Source of the DNA: CAYORM01 sp964406375
Lineage (GTDB): Bacteria > Pseudomonadota > Alphaproteobacteria > DSM-16000 > Inquilinaceae
Assembly: GCA_964406375.1 (NCBI GenBank)
Contig: CAYORM010000005.1
Location: 21,102-85,101 of the forward strand
Reading direction: 5' to 3'
DNA: 64,000 bases
Under the pieces are notes generated by a model, which saw only the letters and a list, made by a program, of their open reading frames with translations, was not told the DNA's origin and searched no databases. Of the stretch, positions 43,278 to 52,292 are shown piece by piece; within the stretch, counting starts at the first letter, position 1; each line of letters begins with the position of its first letter. A program made the position numbers and the translations under genes.

Positions 43278-45245
43278 ATGCCAGCCGACGCCTTTCGCCC
43301 GGACATGACCCGCCGCACCCTGCTCGGCACCGGCCTCGCCGGTACCGGGCTGGGCCTCGGGGCGGCGATGCTTCCCTTCGGCACGGCACGGGCCCAGCCC
43401 GCCTCTGCCCGGCTGCGGCTGCTCGCCACCAGCGACCTGCACGGCACGATCCGCGATTTCGACTATATCAAGGACCGCCCCGACCCGACGATCGGCCTCG
43501 TGCGGACGGCGGCGCTGATCGATGCGGCGCGAGCGGAGGCCGGCGAGGCGGCTGTGCTGCTCTTCGATTGCGGCGATCTGTTGCAAGGCAGCCCCTTGGC
43601 CGACTGGATCGCCTTCGAGCGCGGGATCAAGGAAGGCGAGATCCATCCGGTCTTCGCGGCGATGGGCAGCCTGGGTTACGACGCGGCGACGCTCGGCGAG
43701 CACGATTTCGACTATGGCGTCGAATTTCTCGAGGCGTGTCTCTCGGCGGCCCCCTTCCCGGTCATTGCCACCAATGTCACGCGCGAGGGCGGCGGCACCT
43801 TCGTCCGGCGCACCCTCTTGCTCGACAGGACCGTCGGCGATGGAGCCACCATCCGCGTCGGGCTGCTCGGCTTCCTGCCCCCGCAGACCCTGTTGTGGAG
43901 CCGCGATCGCCTGATGGGGCGGATCGCCATCGGCGAGATCGTCGCGGCGGCCGAGGCGGCGGTGCCCAACCTGCGCGCGGAGGGCGCTGACATTATCGTC
44001 GCGCTCTGTCATGCCGGCATCACCACCGGCGGCGGGCCGGGCGGCGAGTCGGAGAATGCCGCCCTCGCTCTGGCACGGGTCCCCGGCATCGATGCGATCC
44101 TCGCCGGCCACCAGCATCTGGTCTTCCCCGGTCCGGCCTTCGCCGGGATCGACGGGGTGGATGCGCAGGCGGGACGGCTCGCCGGCGTGCCGGCGGTGAT
44201 GCCGGGCTTCTGGGGCAGCCATCTCGGCATCATCGACCTCGCTCTCGACCGGGACGCGGACGGGGCGTGGCGGGTCGCCGCCGCCACCGTCGAGGCGCGG
44301 CCGATCACGGGGCCGGCGGGCGAGCCGCTGGTCGAGCCGGTCGCGGCCGTCGCGGCGGTGGTCGTCGAGGCGCATGAGGCGACGCGTCGCTATGCCGCCC
44401 AGCCGGTCGGCGAGACGACCGGCCGTATCGCCAGCCATTGGGCGCTGATTGCCGACGATCCCGGGCTGCAGCTCGTCAATGCCGCCCAGATGGCCCATGC
44501 TCAGCGATTCGTGCGCGGGACAGTCGACGAGATCCTGCCGCTGCTCGCGGCCGCCTCGCCCTTCCGTGCCGGCGGGCGCGACGGGCGCGACGCCTATGTC
44601 GACATCCCGGCGGGGCCGATCCCGCTGCGTGCCGCCGCCGATCTCTGCCCCCATCCGAGCCGGGTGGCGGTGCTGCGCATCTCCGGCGCCGAGCTGCGGG
44701 AATGGCTCGAGTTCGCCGCCGGCCTCTTCAACCGGATCGACCCGGCGCGCCGCGACCCGCAGCCGCTGATCGATCCCGACTTCCCGATCGCCCAGTTCGA
44801 CGTGATCGACGGGGTCTCCTACCGGATCGACGTGACCCAGCCGCGGCGCTACGACCCGTCCGGCCGGCTCGTCGACCCCTCGGCTTCGCGCATTCGTGAT
44901 CTGAATTGGAATCTGATGCCGGTCGAGGACACCAACCTCTTCCTCGTCGCAACCAGCCAGCGGCGTGCCTCGGGCGCCGGCAATGTGCCGGGTCTCGCCG
45001 AGGCGACGCGCATCGCCGTCTCGCCCGACATGATGCGCGACGTCCTCGGACGCTGGCTGTTCGAGCAGGGCACGGTCACCCCGACGGTCGACCGCAACTG
45101 GTCGATCATGCCGCTGCCCGACGGCGTCATCGCCACCTATGACACCGCGCCGGCGGCCGGCGAGACCGTACCGCGCGGCATCAATGCGACGCCGGTCGGC
45201 CCGACACCCGAAGGCTTTCTGCGCTTCCGCGTCGCTTTCGGGTGA
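43278..45245 (+). CDS. cpdB: 2',3'-cyclic-nucleotide 2'-phosphodiesterase/3'-nucleotidase family protein
   Basis: The 655-residue protein has a Tat signal (TRRTLLGTGLAGTGLGLGAA) and a metallophosphatase domain with ATSDLHGTIRDFDY, FDCGDLLQGSPLADW, then the 5'-nucleotidase C-terminal domain. CpdB is a periplasmic dimetal enzyme that degrades cyclic nucleotides from RNA turnover to nucleosides. Two metal-site features differ from the usual: the motif is GEHDFDYG (residues 140-147) where most relatives have GNHEFNYG or GNHDFDYG, so the bridging Asn is a Glu. The other ligands (CHAGI, AGHQHL) are intact. The start at 43278 is preferred; a GTG at 43251 is an alternative. Confidence 0.88.
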   Translation: MPADAFRPDMTRRTLLGTGLAGTGLGLGAAMLPFGTARAQPASARLRLLATSDLHGTIRDFDYIKDRPDPTIGLVRTAALIDAARAEAGEAAVLLFDCGDLLQGSPLADWIAFERGIKEGEIHPVFAAMGSLGYDAATLGEHDFDYGVEFLEACLSAAPFPVIATNVTREGGGTFVRRTLLLDRTVGDGATIRVGLLGFLPPQTLLWSRDRLMGRIAIGEIVAAAEAAVPNLRAEGADIIVALCHAGITTGGGPGGESENAALALARVPGIDAILAGHQHLVFPGPAFAGIDGVDAQAGRLAGVPAVMPGFWGSHLGIIDLALDRDADGAWRVAAATVEARPITGPAGEPLVEPVAAVAAVVVEAHEATRRYAAQPVGETTGRIASHWALIADDPGLQLVNAAQMAHAQRFVRGTVDEILPLLAAASPFRAGGRDGRDAYVDIPAGPIPLRAAADLCPHPSRVAVLRISGAELREWLEFAAGLFNRIDPARRDPQPLIDPDFPIAQFDVIDGVSYRIDVTQPRRYDPSGRLVDPSASRIRDLNWNLMPVEDTNLFLVATSQRRASGAGNVPGLAEATRIAVSPDMMRDVLGRWLFEQGTVTPTVDRNWSIMPLPDGVIATYDTAPAAGETVPRGINATPVGPTPEGFLRFRVAFG

Positions 45246-45248
45246 GCG

Positions 45249-46259
45249 TCAGCCGCGCGGTCGCGGGGCGGCGCGGGCGGCGGCCTCGAGTGCCGCCTCG
45301 TCGAGCTGCGGGGACGCGGCGCGGGCCGCCTGTCGCGCCTCGATCGCGCGGACCGTCCGGACCATCGTCCGATTGACCGGGACCGGCACGCCGAGCGCCT
45401 CCGCCTCGCGCAGGAGCGCACCATTGAGCACGCCGATCTCCGTCGCCCGCCCCGCTTCGAGATGCTGCAGCATCGAGGGACGGTTGTAGCGCTCCCAGCA
45501 ATGATCGAGCACCGCAGCGCGTGGATCCGCCTCCGGCAGCCGGACGCCCTTGGCCGCGACGACGGCCAGCACCTCGTCGAGCAGCGCCTCCATCAGCGCC
45601 AGCGCATCGGGATCCCGGACCGCCTCGCCGGGCCGCATCCCGGTTACCGCGCAGACCGGGTTGGCGACGCAGTTGAGGAGGAACTTGCTCCAGATCTCCC
45701 CCGTCACCGCCGCCGACACGCGGGCCGGCAGCCCGGCCGCCTCCAGCATCGCGGCGATCGCGGTCGCCCGTGCCTCGAGCCGTCCGGCGGCGTCGGCGGG
45801 GGCGCCGTCGGGAACACCGATCGCCGTCTCGCCGCGATTGCTGTGCAGCACCCGGCCGGGCGCCAGCACCGCCGCGCTGTTGTAGGTGCTGCCGGCGAGG
45901 ACCCGCCCCGCCCCGAGCCGGGCCTGAAGCGCCTCGACATTGCCGATGCCGTTCTGCAGCGTCAGCGCCACGCCAGTGGGGCCGAGAATGCCGGCGGCGG
46001 TGTCGGCTGCCGCCGCGGTCGACGCGGCATCGCACAGCACCACCGCGAGATCCGCCTCCCCCAACGCCGCCGGGTCCGAGACGGCTGCGAGGCCAACCCG
46101 GCCGGGCGACAGCACACCCTCGAGTACGAGGCCATGCCGCGCGATCGCCGCCATATGCGCGGCCCAGGGATCGACCAGCGTCACCGTGGCGCCAGCCCGG
46201 GCGAAGGCGGCGCCGAACACACAGCCCATGGCGCCCGCCCCGATCATGACGATTCGCAT
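45249..46259 (-). CDS. Ketopantoate reductase family protein (2-dehydropantoate 2-reductase)
   Basis: The 336-residue protein starts with a Rossmann motif (MRIVMIGAGAMGCVFGAAFA) and has ApbA/PanE features: LTLQNGIGNVEAL, IWSKFLLNCVANPVCAVTG and RPSMLQHLEAGRATEIGVLNG. PanE reduces ketopantoate to pantoate with NADPH in pantothenate synthesis; many genomes hold several relatives of unclear substrate, so panE is not assigned. The ATG at 46259 lies one base past the pbpC stop codon, meaning tight coupling. It converges with the phosphodiesterase gene. Confidence 0.87.
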   Translation of the reverse strand: MRIVMIGAGAMGCVFGAAFARAGATVTLVDPWAAHMAAIARHGLVLEGVLSPGRVGLAAVSDPAALGEADLAVVLCDAASTAAAADTAAGILGPTGVALTLQNGIGNVEALQARLGAGRVLAGSTYNSAAVLAPGRVLHSNRGETAIGVPDGAPADAAGRLEARATAIAAMLEAAGLPARVSAAVTGEIWSKFLLNCVANPVCAVTGMRPGEAVRDPDALALMEALLDEVLAVVAAKGVRLPEADPRAAVLDHCWERYNRPSMLQHLEAGRATEIGVLNGALLREAEALGVPVPVNRTMVRTVRAIEARQAARAASPQLDEAALEAAARAAPRPRG

Positions 46260-46260
46260 C

Positions 46261-48402
46261 TCACTCCACCCACACGCTGGCGCTGGCGGTCGCACCCGCC
46301 GCATCGATGACCATGATATCCACTTGGCCCGGCCCGGGCGGCGTCCAACGCAGCTCGCGCGCGAAGGGCGGCGCCGCGAGCGGCCGCCCGTCGACGAGCC
46401 AGCGCAGCGGCCGCTCACCGCCACGCGCGACGAGACCGATCGACGCGTCGGCCGCCGTGGCCACCCGCGTCCCGTCGGCCGGGACCGCGATCTGCAGCGG
46501 ATCGGCGACACCGGCCGCGGGCGGCGGCGGCAGGGAGAGGCCCGGATGGCCGAGCCGCCGCAGCCGTGGCGGCAGATCCTCGGTCGCCGCCAGCATCGCC
46601 CCGGCGGGCGGCGGGCCTGCGACATCGGCGGCGGGGGCGGGCAGCAGGCCGAAGGCGCGGAAGAGGAGCGGTGCCGCCGTCGCCCGCCCGTAGCGGTCGG
46701 GGCTGGGCGAGCCATCCGGCCGCCCGACCCAGACGGCGATCGTGTGCTCGGCGTCCCAGCCGATCGCCCAGGCGTCACGGAAGCCGTAGGAGGTGCCGGT
46801 CTTGTAGGCGATGCGCCGTCCGACCCGGGTGGCGAGCGCATCGACCATGGCGAGCGGCGCCGGCGCCGAGGCGAGGATGTCGGCGAGGTACCAGGCGGCG
46901 AGCGGCTCGAGCAACCGGTCCCGCTCCACAGGCATCGGATCGGCCGCCGACCAGCGCAGCGGCGCGATCTCGCCGCCATTGGCGAGCGCGGTATAGAGCG
47001 TGGCGAGGTCGATCAGCGTCATACCGCCGCCGCCGAGCACGATCGGCAGGCCCGGCAGGCCGGAACCCGGCGGCAGGCGGATCGGCGTGCCGACCGCACG
47101 TAGCCGGGCCGCGAAACGCACCGGACCGATCCGGTCGAGCAGCGCCACGGCCGGGATGTTGAGCGACAGCTGCAGCGCCTCACGCACCGTCACGTCGCCG
47201 GCATAGCCCGGATCGAAATTGGTCGGCGCATAGCCGCCGAAGCGCGTGGGCGCGTCGCGCAGCAGCGTCGCCGGCGCGATGATCCGATCCTCGAAGGCCA
47301 TGCCATAGACGAAGGGCTTGAGGGTCGAGCCGGGGGAGCGCACCGCCCGGCCGAGATCGACCTGTCCCTCGCGCAGGGACTCGAAGAAATCGGCTGAGCC
47401 GACATAGCCGACGACGGAAAAGCTGGCATTCTCCACCACGATCATCGCGATGTTGGATCGTGGATCGAGATCGCCGAGCGCGCGGGCGGCGAGGTCTTCG
47501 AGCCCTGCCTGCAGCCGCGGATCGACCAAGCTCTCGACCAGCGGCGCGCCGCCCGACGCCGCATGCAGCCGGTCGGCGAGATGCGGGGCGAGGAAAGGCA
47601 TGTCGGCACGGGCGGCCGGGGTCGGCGTCTCGGCCGCCTCGGCGGCCAGCACCGGGTCGATCGCCCCGGCCGCGGCGACCCGCTCCAGCACCCGGTCGCG
47701 CGCCACCGACGCAGCTGCCGGGAACCGGTCCGGCCTGAGCCGCGTCGGCGATTGCGGCAGCGCCACCAGCATCGCCGCCTCGCCCGGCGAGAGCGCCCGC
47801 GGCTCCTTGCCGAAATAGGCCAGCGATGCCGCCCGCACCCCCTCGAGATTGCCGCCGAACGGCGCGAGAGTGAGGTACATCGCCAGGATCTCGTCCTTCT
47901 CGAAATGCGCCTCGAGCTGGATGGCCCGGGCCAGCTCGATCAGCTTCGACCAGAGCGTGCGCGGCCGCGGCTCGAGCAGCCGGACCGTCTGCATGGTCAG
48001 CGTCGAGGCCCCCGAGACCACCCGGCCGCTCGTCGCCGCCTGCCAGACGGCGCGCAGCAGCGCCAGCGGGTCGACCCCGGGATGAGCGTAGAACCGCCCG
48101 TCCTCATAGGCGACCAGCATGTCGAGATAGACCGGCGAGACATCGGCAACCGTCGCCGGAAGCCGCCACATGCCGTCGGCGGTGGTATAGGCGCGCAGGA
48201 TCCCGCCCTCGGCATCGAGCACCACCGTCGAGCGGTCGAGATAGCGGTCGAGGACCGGCGGATAGCGGGCATCGAGCCACAGCGCCGCCCCGATAACGCC
48301 GGTTAGGACGACGAGCAGGCAGGCGAGCCGGACCACGCCCCGTCGCAGACGACGGCGCCACGGGACCGGCTTCGGTGACGGGTCAGGATCGCTCACGGCC
48401 AT
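46261..48402 (-). CDS. pbpC: Penicillin-binding protein 1C (bifunctional transglycosylase/transpeptidase)
   Basis: The protein (713 residues from the ATG at 48402) has one N-terminal membrane helix (residues 25-45), a glycosyltransferase GT51 domain (YEDGRFYAHPGVDPLAL and GASTLTMQTVRLLEPR), a transpeptidase domain with the active-site SPGSTLKPF, the SLN motif (LSLNIPAVALL) and KTGTSYGFRDAW, and the C-terminal BiPBP_C domain. In E. coli PbpC is encoded next to the alpha-2-macroglobulin YfhM; here the two genes are separated by two glycan genes. A GTG at 48462 is also possible as a start. All catalytic motifs are intact. Confidence 0.95.
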   Translation of the reverse strand: MAVSDPDPSPKPVPWRRRLRRGVVRLACLLVVLTGVIGAALWLDARYPPVLDRYLDRSTVVLDAEGGILRAYTTADGMWRLPATVADVSPVYLDMLVAYEDGRFYAHPGVDPLALLRAVWQAATSGRVVSGASTLTMQTVRLLEPRPRTLWSKLIELARAIQLEAHFEKDEILAMYLTLAPFGGNLEGVRAASLAYFGKEPRALSPGEAAMLVALPQSPTRLRPDRFPAAASVARDRVLERVAAAGAIDPVLAAEAAETPTPAARADMPFLAPHLADRLHAASGGAPLVESLVDPRLQAGLEDLAARALGDLDPRSNIAMIVVENASFSVVGYVGSADFFESLREGQVDLGRAVRSPGSTLKPFVYGMAFEDRIIAPATLLRDAPTRFGGYAPTNFDPGYAGDVTVREALQLSLNIPAVALLDRIGPVRFAARLRAVGTPIRLPPGSGLPGLPIVLGGGGMTLIDLATLYTALANGGEIAPLRWSAADPMPVERDRLLEPLAAWYLADILASAPAPLAMVDALATRVGRRIAYKTGTSYGFRDAWAIGWDAEHTIAVWVGRPDGSPSPDRYGRATAAPLLFRAFGLLPAPAADVAGPPPAGAMLAATEDLPPRLRRLGHPGLSLPPPPAAGVADPLQIAVPADGTRVATAADASIGLVARGGERPLRWLVDGRPLAAPPFARELRWTPPGPGQVDIMVIDAAGATASASVWVE

Positions 48403-48488
48403 CGGCGCGCATGCTCGGGGACGATCAAGGCTGGGCTGTGACGATACCCGATCGACGGCCACCTCGGCAGCCGGCCGCGGGTGGCCGC

Positions 48489-50705
48489 CTAGTTCGAGGT
48501 GACCACGTCGATCGTGCCGCAGCTGTGCTGGACCTCGACGACCACCGACCGGCGGGCACGATGCAGCGCGATGTCCACCATGCCGTCGGCGAGGGTGATC
48601 CGCCGCAGGGTGACGGTGTCGAGGAAGGGCGGGAGCGTCGGACGCTCGAAGAGGATGCGCCGTTCGGCCACCGAGAACTGCAAGCCGAGACAGGCCTGGA
48701 GACCGTAGAGCGGCGCGCCGGCGGCCCAGGCCTGCGGGATGCAGGCGACCGGATAGCAGGTCGGTCCCTGCGATTTGACGCGCGCGAAGCCGCAGAAGAG
48801 CTCGGGCAGGCGCCGCAGATCGACATAGGTCGAGGCCGCGAACAGCCCGCCGAGGATGCGGCTCGCCTCACTCTTGAAGCCGTAGCGCGCCAGACCCGCG
48901 GCGATCAGGGCATTGTCGTGCGGCCAGACCGAGCCGTTGTGATAGCTCATCGGATTGTACCGGCTCTCGCCGGCGGCGATGGTGCGCACGCCCCAACCGG
49001 AAAACATCCGCGGGTTCATCAGCGTCGCCGCCACCTTCTGCGCATGGCCGGGCGCCGCGATCCCGGTCCAGAGCGCATGGCCGGCATTGGACGCGGTCAC
49101 GCGGCAGGGGCGCTTCTCGCCATCGAGCGCCAACACGAAGGTGCCGAGCTCCTCGTCGAAGAAATCCCGGTTGAAACGCTCGGCGAGCGCTTCGGCCTTC
49201 GACGCATAGTCTCGGGCGAGGTCCGTCTCGCCGAGGGCGCCGGCCAGATCGCGGGCGGCGATGAAGGCGCCATAGACATAGGCCTGCACCTCGCACAACG
49301 CGATCGGCCCCTCGGCGAGCCGCCCATCGGCATGGAAGATGGCGTCGTGGCTGTCCTTCCAGCCCTGGTTGGCGAGGCCCTTGTCGGTCCGCCGCGCGTA
49401 TTCGACATAGCCGTCGCCGTCACGGTCGCCATAGGTCTCGATCCAGCCGAGGGCGGCCACGACCGACGGCCAGAGGCGGCGCGCCGCCTCGATGTCGCCG
49501 GTCCGGCCGAGATAGGCACCGGCCAGCATCACGAAGAGCGGGGTGGAATCGACGCTCCCGTAGTAGCGGCGGAAGGGCACCTCCCCCAGCTCGGCCATCT
49601 CGCCGTAGCGCCGCTCGTGCAGCATCTTGCCCGGCTCGGCATCGGCCGCCGCATCGACGTCCGTCGCCTGGTTGGCGGCTAGGTGGAACAACACGCCGCG
49701 GGCGATCTCGGGATCCATCCACAGCGTCTCGAAGGCGGTGATCAGCGCGTCGCGGCCGAAGACCGTGCTGAACCACGGCACGCCGGCATAGGGATAAGGC
49801 CCCTCACCCGTCTCGGTGATGAGCATGTAGAGGTCGGAGACGCTGCGGCGGACGCCCTCATTGAAGATGTCGTTCGAGGTGACGATCGCCGCCGCCCGCG
49901 AGGCGGCGCGCCTGAGCGCGCGGCGCGCGCTGCGGATGGCAGAGAAGAAACCCTCCGCCGGCCGGTGGCGGATGCCCGTGCGGCGGGTGTCCGTGCCGTT
50001 GCAGTCGATGGTGAGGAAGAGCACACGCGTCTCGCCCGGTGCGAGGTCGAGGGCGACGTCCGCGGCCGTCGCCGTCAGCGTCGTCGGCGCTGGCGCGAAG
50101 GTGAGACGCGTCCGGCGGGTCAGACCGTCGAGGCCGGTATAGCCGAGGATGACGCTGTCCCGGCCGATCTCGGGCAGATGGTGATGGCCCCGGCGCGCCC
50201 GCCGCGTGCCGCGCACCTCGAAGAGGTCGCAGAAATCGGCGGCGAAGGAGAAGGTGATGACAAGACGTGTCGGCCGGTCGGCGTAGTTGCGGACCGCCAG
50301 CCGCTCGTAGCACGCCCCGTTCCAGAGAAAGCGCGAGCGCCGCAGATGGACGAGATCGTGATCGAGTACGATCGCGCCGGCCGCATCGACGATATCGGGG
50401 TTGGTCAGATCGCAGGTGAGCGTGGCGTTGTCGTCGCGCAGGCTCGAGCTCAGCAGCAGCGGCCGGGCGCCGTTGATCGCCAGCGACAGCCGCGAGAGGT
50501 GCCGGGTATCCCGATGGAACAGGCCCTCGGCCCCCGCGGCCGACCGGTCGATGTCGCCATTGGCGTCGAACACGCCGAAGGTGTCGCCGTGCTTGAGCGT
50601 CCGGCTGCGGACCTCCTGCAGCGAGACCCGGGCCGAGACGGCATAGGCGGCCCCGGCGTCGCCGGGTGGCGGGCACGTTCCCGACATCTCGGCGTGTTCG
50701 CTCAT
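48489..50705 (-). CDS. Amylo-alpha-1,6-glucosidase / glycogen debranching enzyme-like protein
   Basis: The 738-residue protein has an N-terminal GDE_N_bis-type domain (LKHGDTFGVFDANGDIDRS at about residue 38 and FHRDTRHLSRLSLAINGARP), and a C-terminal (alpha/alpha)6 toroid region with PYPYAGVPWFSTVFGRDALI, GQ-like CEVQAYVYGAFIAARDL, and YNPMSYHNGSVWPHDNALIA, where acid residues should sit. Such proteins remove branches from alpha-glucan or act on unknown oligosaccharides; the genuine substrate is uncertain. It is 12 bases after the glycosyltransferase gene, and the two are often neighbours in alphaproteobacteria. It starts at 50705. No signal peptide was seen. Confidence 0.87.
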   Translation of the reverse strand: MSEHAEMSGTCPPPGDAGAAYAVSARVSLQEVRSRTLKHGDTFGVFDANGDIDRSAAGAEGLFHRDTRHLSRLSLAINGARPLLLSSSLRDDNATLTCDLTNPDIVDAAGAIVLDHDLVHLRRSRFLWNGACYERLAVRNYADRPTRLVITFSFAADFCDLFEVRGTRRARRGHHHLPEIGRDSVILGYTGLDGLTRRTRLTFAPAPTTLTATAADVALDLAPGETRVLFLTIDCNGTDTRRTGIRHRPAEGFFSAIRSARRALRRAASRAAAIVTSNDIFNEGVRRSVSDLYMLITETGEGPYPYAGVPWFSTVFGRDALITAFETLWMDPEIARGVLFHLAANQATDVDAAADAEPGKMLHERRYGEMAELGEVPFRRYYGSVDSTPLFVMLAGAYLGRTGDIEAARRLWPSVVAALGWIETYGDRDGDGYVEYARRTDKGLANQGWKDSHDAIFHADGRLAEGPIALCEVQAYVYGAFIAARDLAGALGETDLARDYASKAEALAERFNRDFFDEELGTFVLALDGEKRPCRVTASNAGHALWTGIAAPGHAQKVAATLMNPRMFSGWGVRTIAAGESRYNPMSYHNGSVWPHDNALIAAGLARYGFKSEASRILGGLFAASTYVDLRRLPELFCGFARVKSQGPTCYPVACIPQAWAAGAPLYGLQACLGLQFSVAERRILFERPTLPPFLDTVTLRRITLADGMVDIALHRARRSVVVEVQHSCGTIDVVTSN

Positions 50706-50717
50706 GACAGCCTCCGT

Positions 50718-51818
50718 TCAGGCGTAGGCGCGGGTCGCGAACGCCTCATTGCCGTTCGCGTGAACGAAGCGCCCCTCTTCGGGCGGCTGGCCTTCGAGCA
50801 GCCGCGCATAGAGGGCGAGATAGTCCTCGGCCATGCGCCTTGCGGTGAAACGTGCCTCGAAGGTGGCGCGTACGCGGCTCCGGTCGAGTGCGTCGATGCG
50901 CCTGACGCAGTCCACCGCCTCATCGACCGTATCGACGATGAAGCCCGAGACGCCATGATCGATCACCTCCGGCACCGAACCGCACCGGAAGGCGATGACC
51001 GGCGTGCCGCAGGCCATCGCCTCGATCATCACCAGCCCGAAGGGTTCGGGCCAGTCGATCGGGAAGAGCAGCGCCGCGGCATTGCCGAGGAAATCCGCCT
51101 TCTGCTGCTCGCTGATCTCGCCGATGAACGCGACATCGGGATGGGCCTCGATCAGCGGGGCGATCTCGTCCCGCCAATAGGCCTCGTCCGCCTTGTCGAT
51201 CTTGGCGGCCATCTTGAGCTTCATGCCGGCCCGTGCGGCGATCTCGATGGCGCGGTCGGGCCGTTTCTCGGGCGATATACGTCCGAGGAAGGCGAGATAG
51301 CGCTCCGACGGATCCGCGGTGAAGGGCAAAAGATCGACGGGCAGCCCGTGATGGACCGTGCCCATCCAGTTGACGGGCGGCATCGGCCTGCGCTGGTCGT
51401 CGGAGATCGACACCAGCGGGAAGGCAGGGAACGTCCGGTAGAACGGCACGAGGTCCGGCAGGTCGAGCCGACCATGCAGGGTGGTGACCGTCCGGTCCGC
51501 CATGTCGCGCATCAGCGGGAAATGGAGGAGATCGATGTGGAAATGCAGGATGTCGAACTGGTCGGCGCGCTGGCGCACCTGTTCGAGCATGATGACGTGA
51601 TAGGGCAGCGGGTCGCGGACATCCGGGTTGAGCCGCAGCGCCATATGGGCGCAGGGCACCAGACGGGCGCGGGTCGAGGAATCGCCGCTGGCGAACAGGG
51701 TCACATCATGCCCCATCCGCACCAGCTCGTCGGTGAGGTAGGAAACGATGCGTTCGGTCCCGCCATAGAGCCGGGGCGGCACGCGTTCGGCCAATGGAGC
51801 GATCTGGGCGATCTTCAT
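50718..51818 (-). CDS. Glycosyltransferase family 4 protein
   Basis: The 366-residue protein has the GT-B fold of family 4: a first domain starting MKIAQIAPLAERVPPRLYGG, then LAFLGRISPEKRPDRAIEIA and the nucleotide-binding EX7E motif EPFGLVMIEAMACGTPVIAF. The donor and acceptor cannot be named. The next gene is the glucosidase-like gene, so a glucan or lipid-linked sugar role is likely. Start at 51818 is supported by AGGGAT before it. It lies directly downstream of a 474-base gap after yfhM. Confidence 0.9.
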   Translation of the reverse strand: MKIAQIAPLAERVPPRLYGGTERIVSYLTDELVRMGHDVTLFASGDSSTRARLVPCAHMALRLNPDVRDPLPYHVIMLEQVRQRADQFDILHFHIDLLHFPLMRDMADRTVTTLHGRLDLPDLVPFYRTFPAFPLVSISDDQRRPMPPVNWMGTVHHGLPVDLLPFTADPSERYLAFLGRISPEKRPDRAIEIAARAGMKLKMAAKIDKADEAYWRDEIAPLIEAHPDVAFIGEISEQQKADFLGNAAALLFPIDWPEPFGLVMIEAMACGTPVIAFRCGSVPEVIDHGVSGFIVDTVDEAVDCVRRIDALDRSRVRATFEARFTARRMAEDYLALYARLLEGQPPEEGRFVHANGNEAFATRAYA

Positions 51819-52292
51819 TGACTGATCCCTGAAATGAACGGCTGGAAGGGCGCGCCGGCCGGAGCGCGGCAGCGGCGGCACGGCGAACAGCGGCCGGAAC
51901 GGCGGTCGGCACGGTGCGCCGGAAAGCGCCGGCCGGCCGCAGGGCGGTCACGGCGGGGCGCCGCTGGTCGAGCGTGACCGGTGGGCGCGCGGGCGTCCGG
52001 GACGGAATCGAAGGATGACGGCGGGGGGATGCGCGGGGCCGTCAGGAGCTTCAGACGAACAACAGATCGGATACGGTGTCTGACCTGATCGTTTCATGAC
52101 GCCATGGACCGGCCGACGGGCCGGCAGCACGAGCAGCATGACCGAAGCGCAAGGGCGCACCGCTCATGTGGTTCACCGCCGCCGCGCGCGCAATAGTCCC
52201 GGGGCGAGGCGCGCCTGCACCCCGGCAACGCGGATCGTCTCCACCGCCGTGGGGCCGATCCGGCGCGCGTTGGGCCCGCGCCGGAGCCTGCC
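51819..52292. other. Long non-coding gap between the alpha-2-macroglobulin and glycosyltransferase genes
   Basis: This 474-base region contains no gene with coding character; short frames on either strand are arginine/proline-rich chance frames. A six-base hairpin (CCGGCC / GGCCGG) lies at 52109-52124. It is a likely site for a terminator after the macroglobulin gene and a promoter for the glycosyltransferase gene, but I cannot place either with confidence. Confidence 0.5.
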
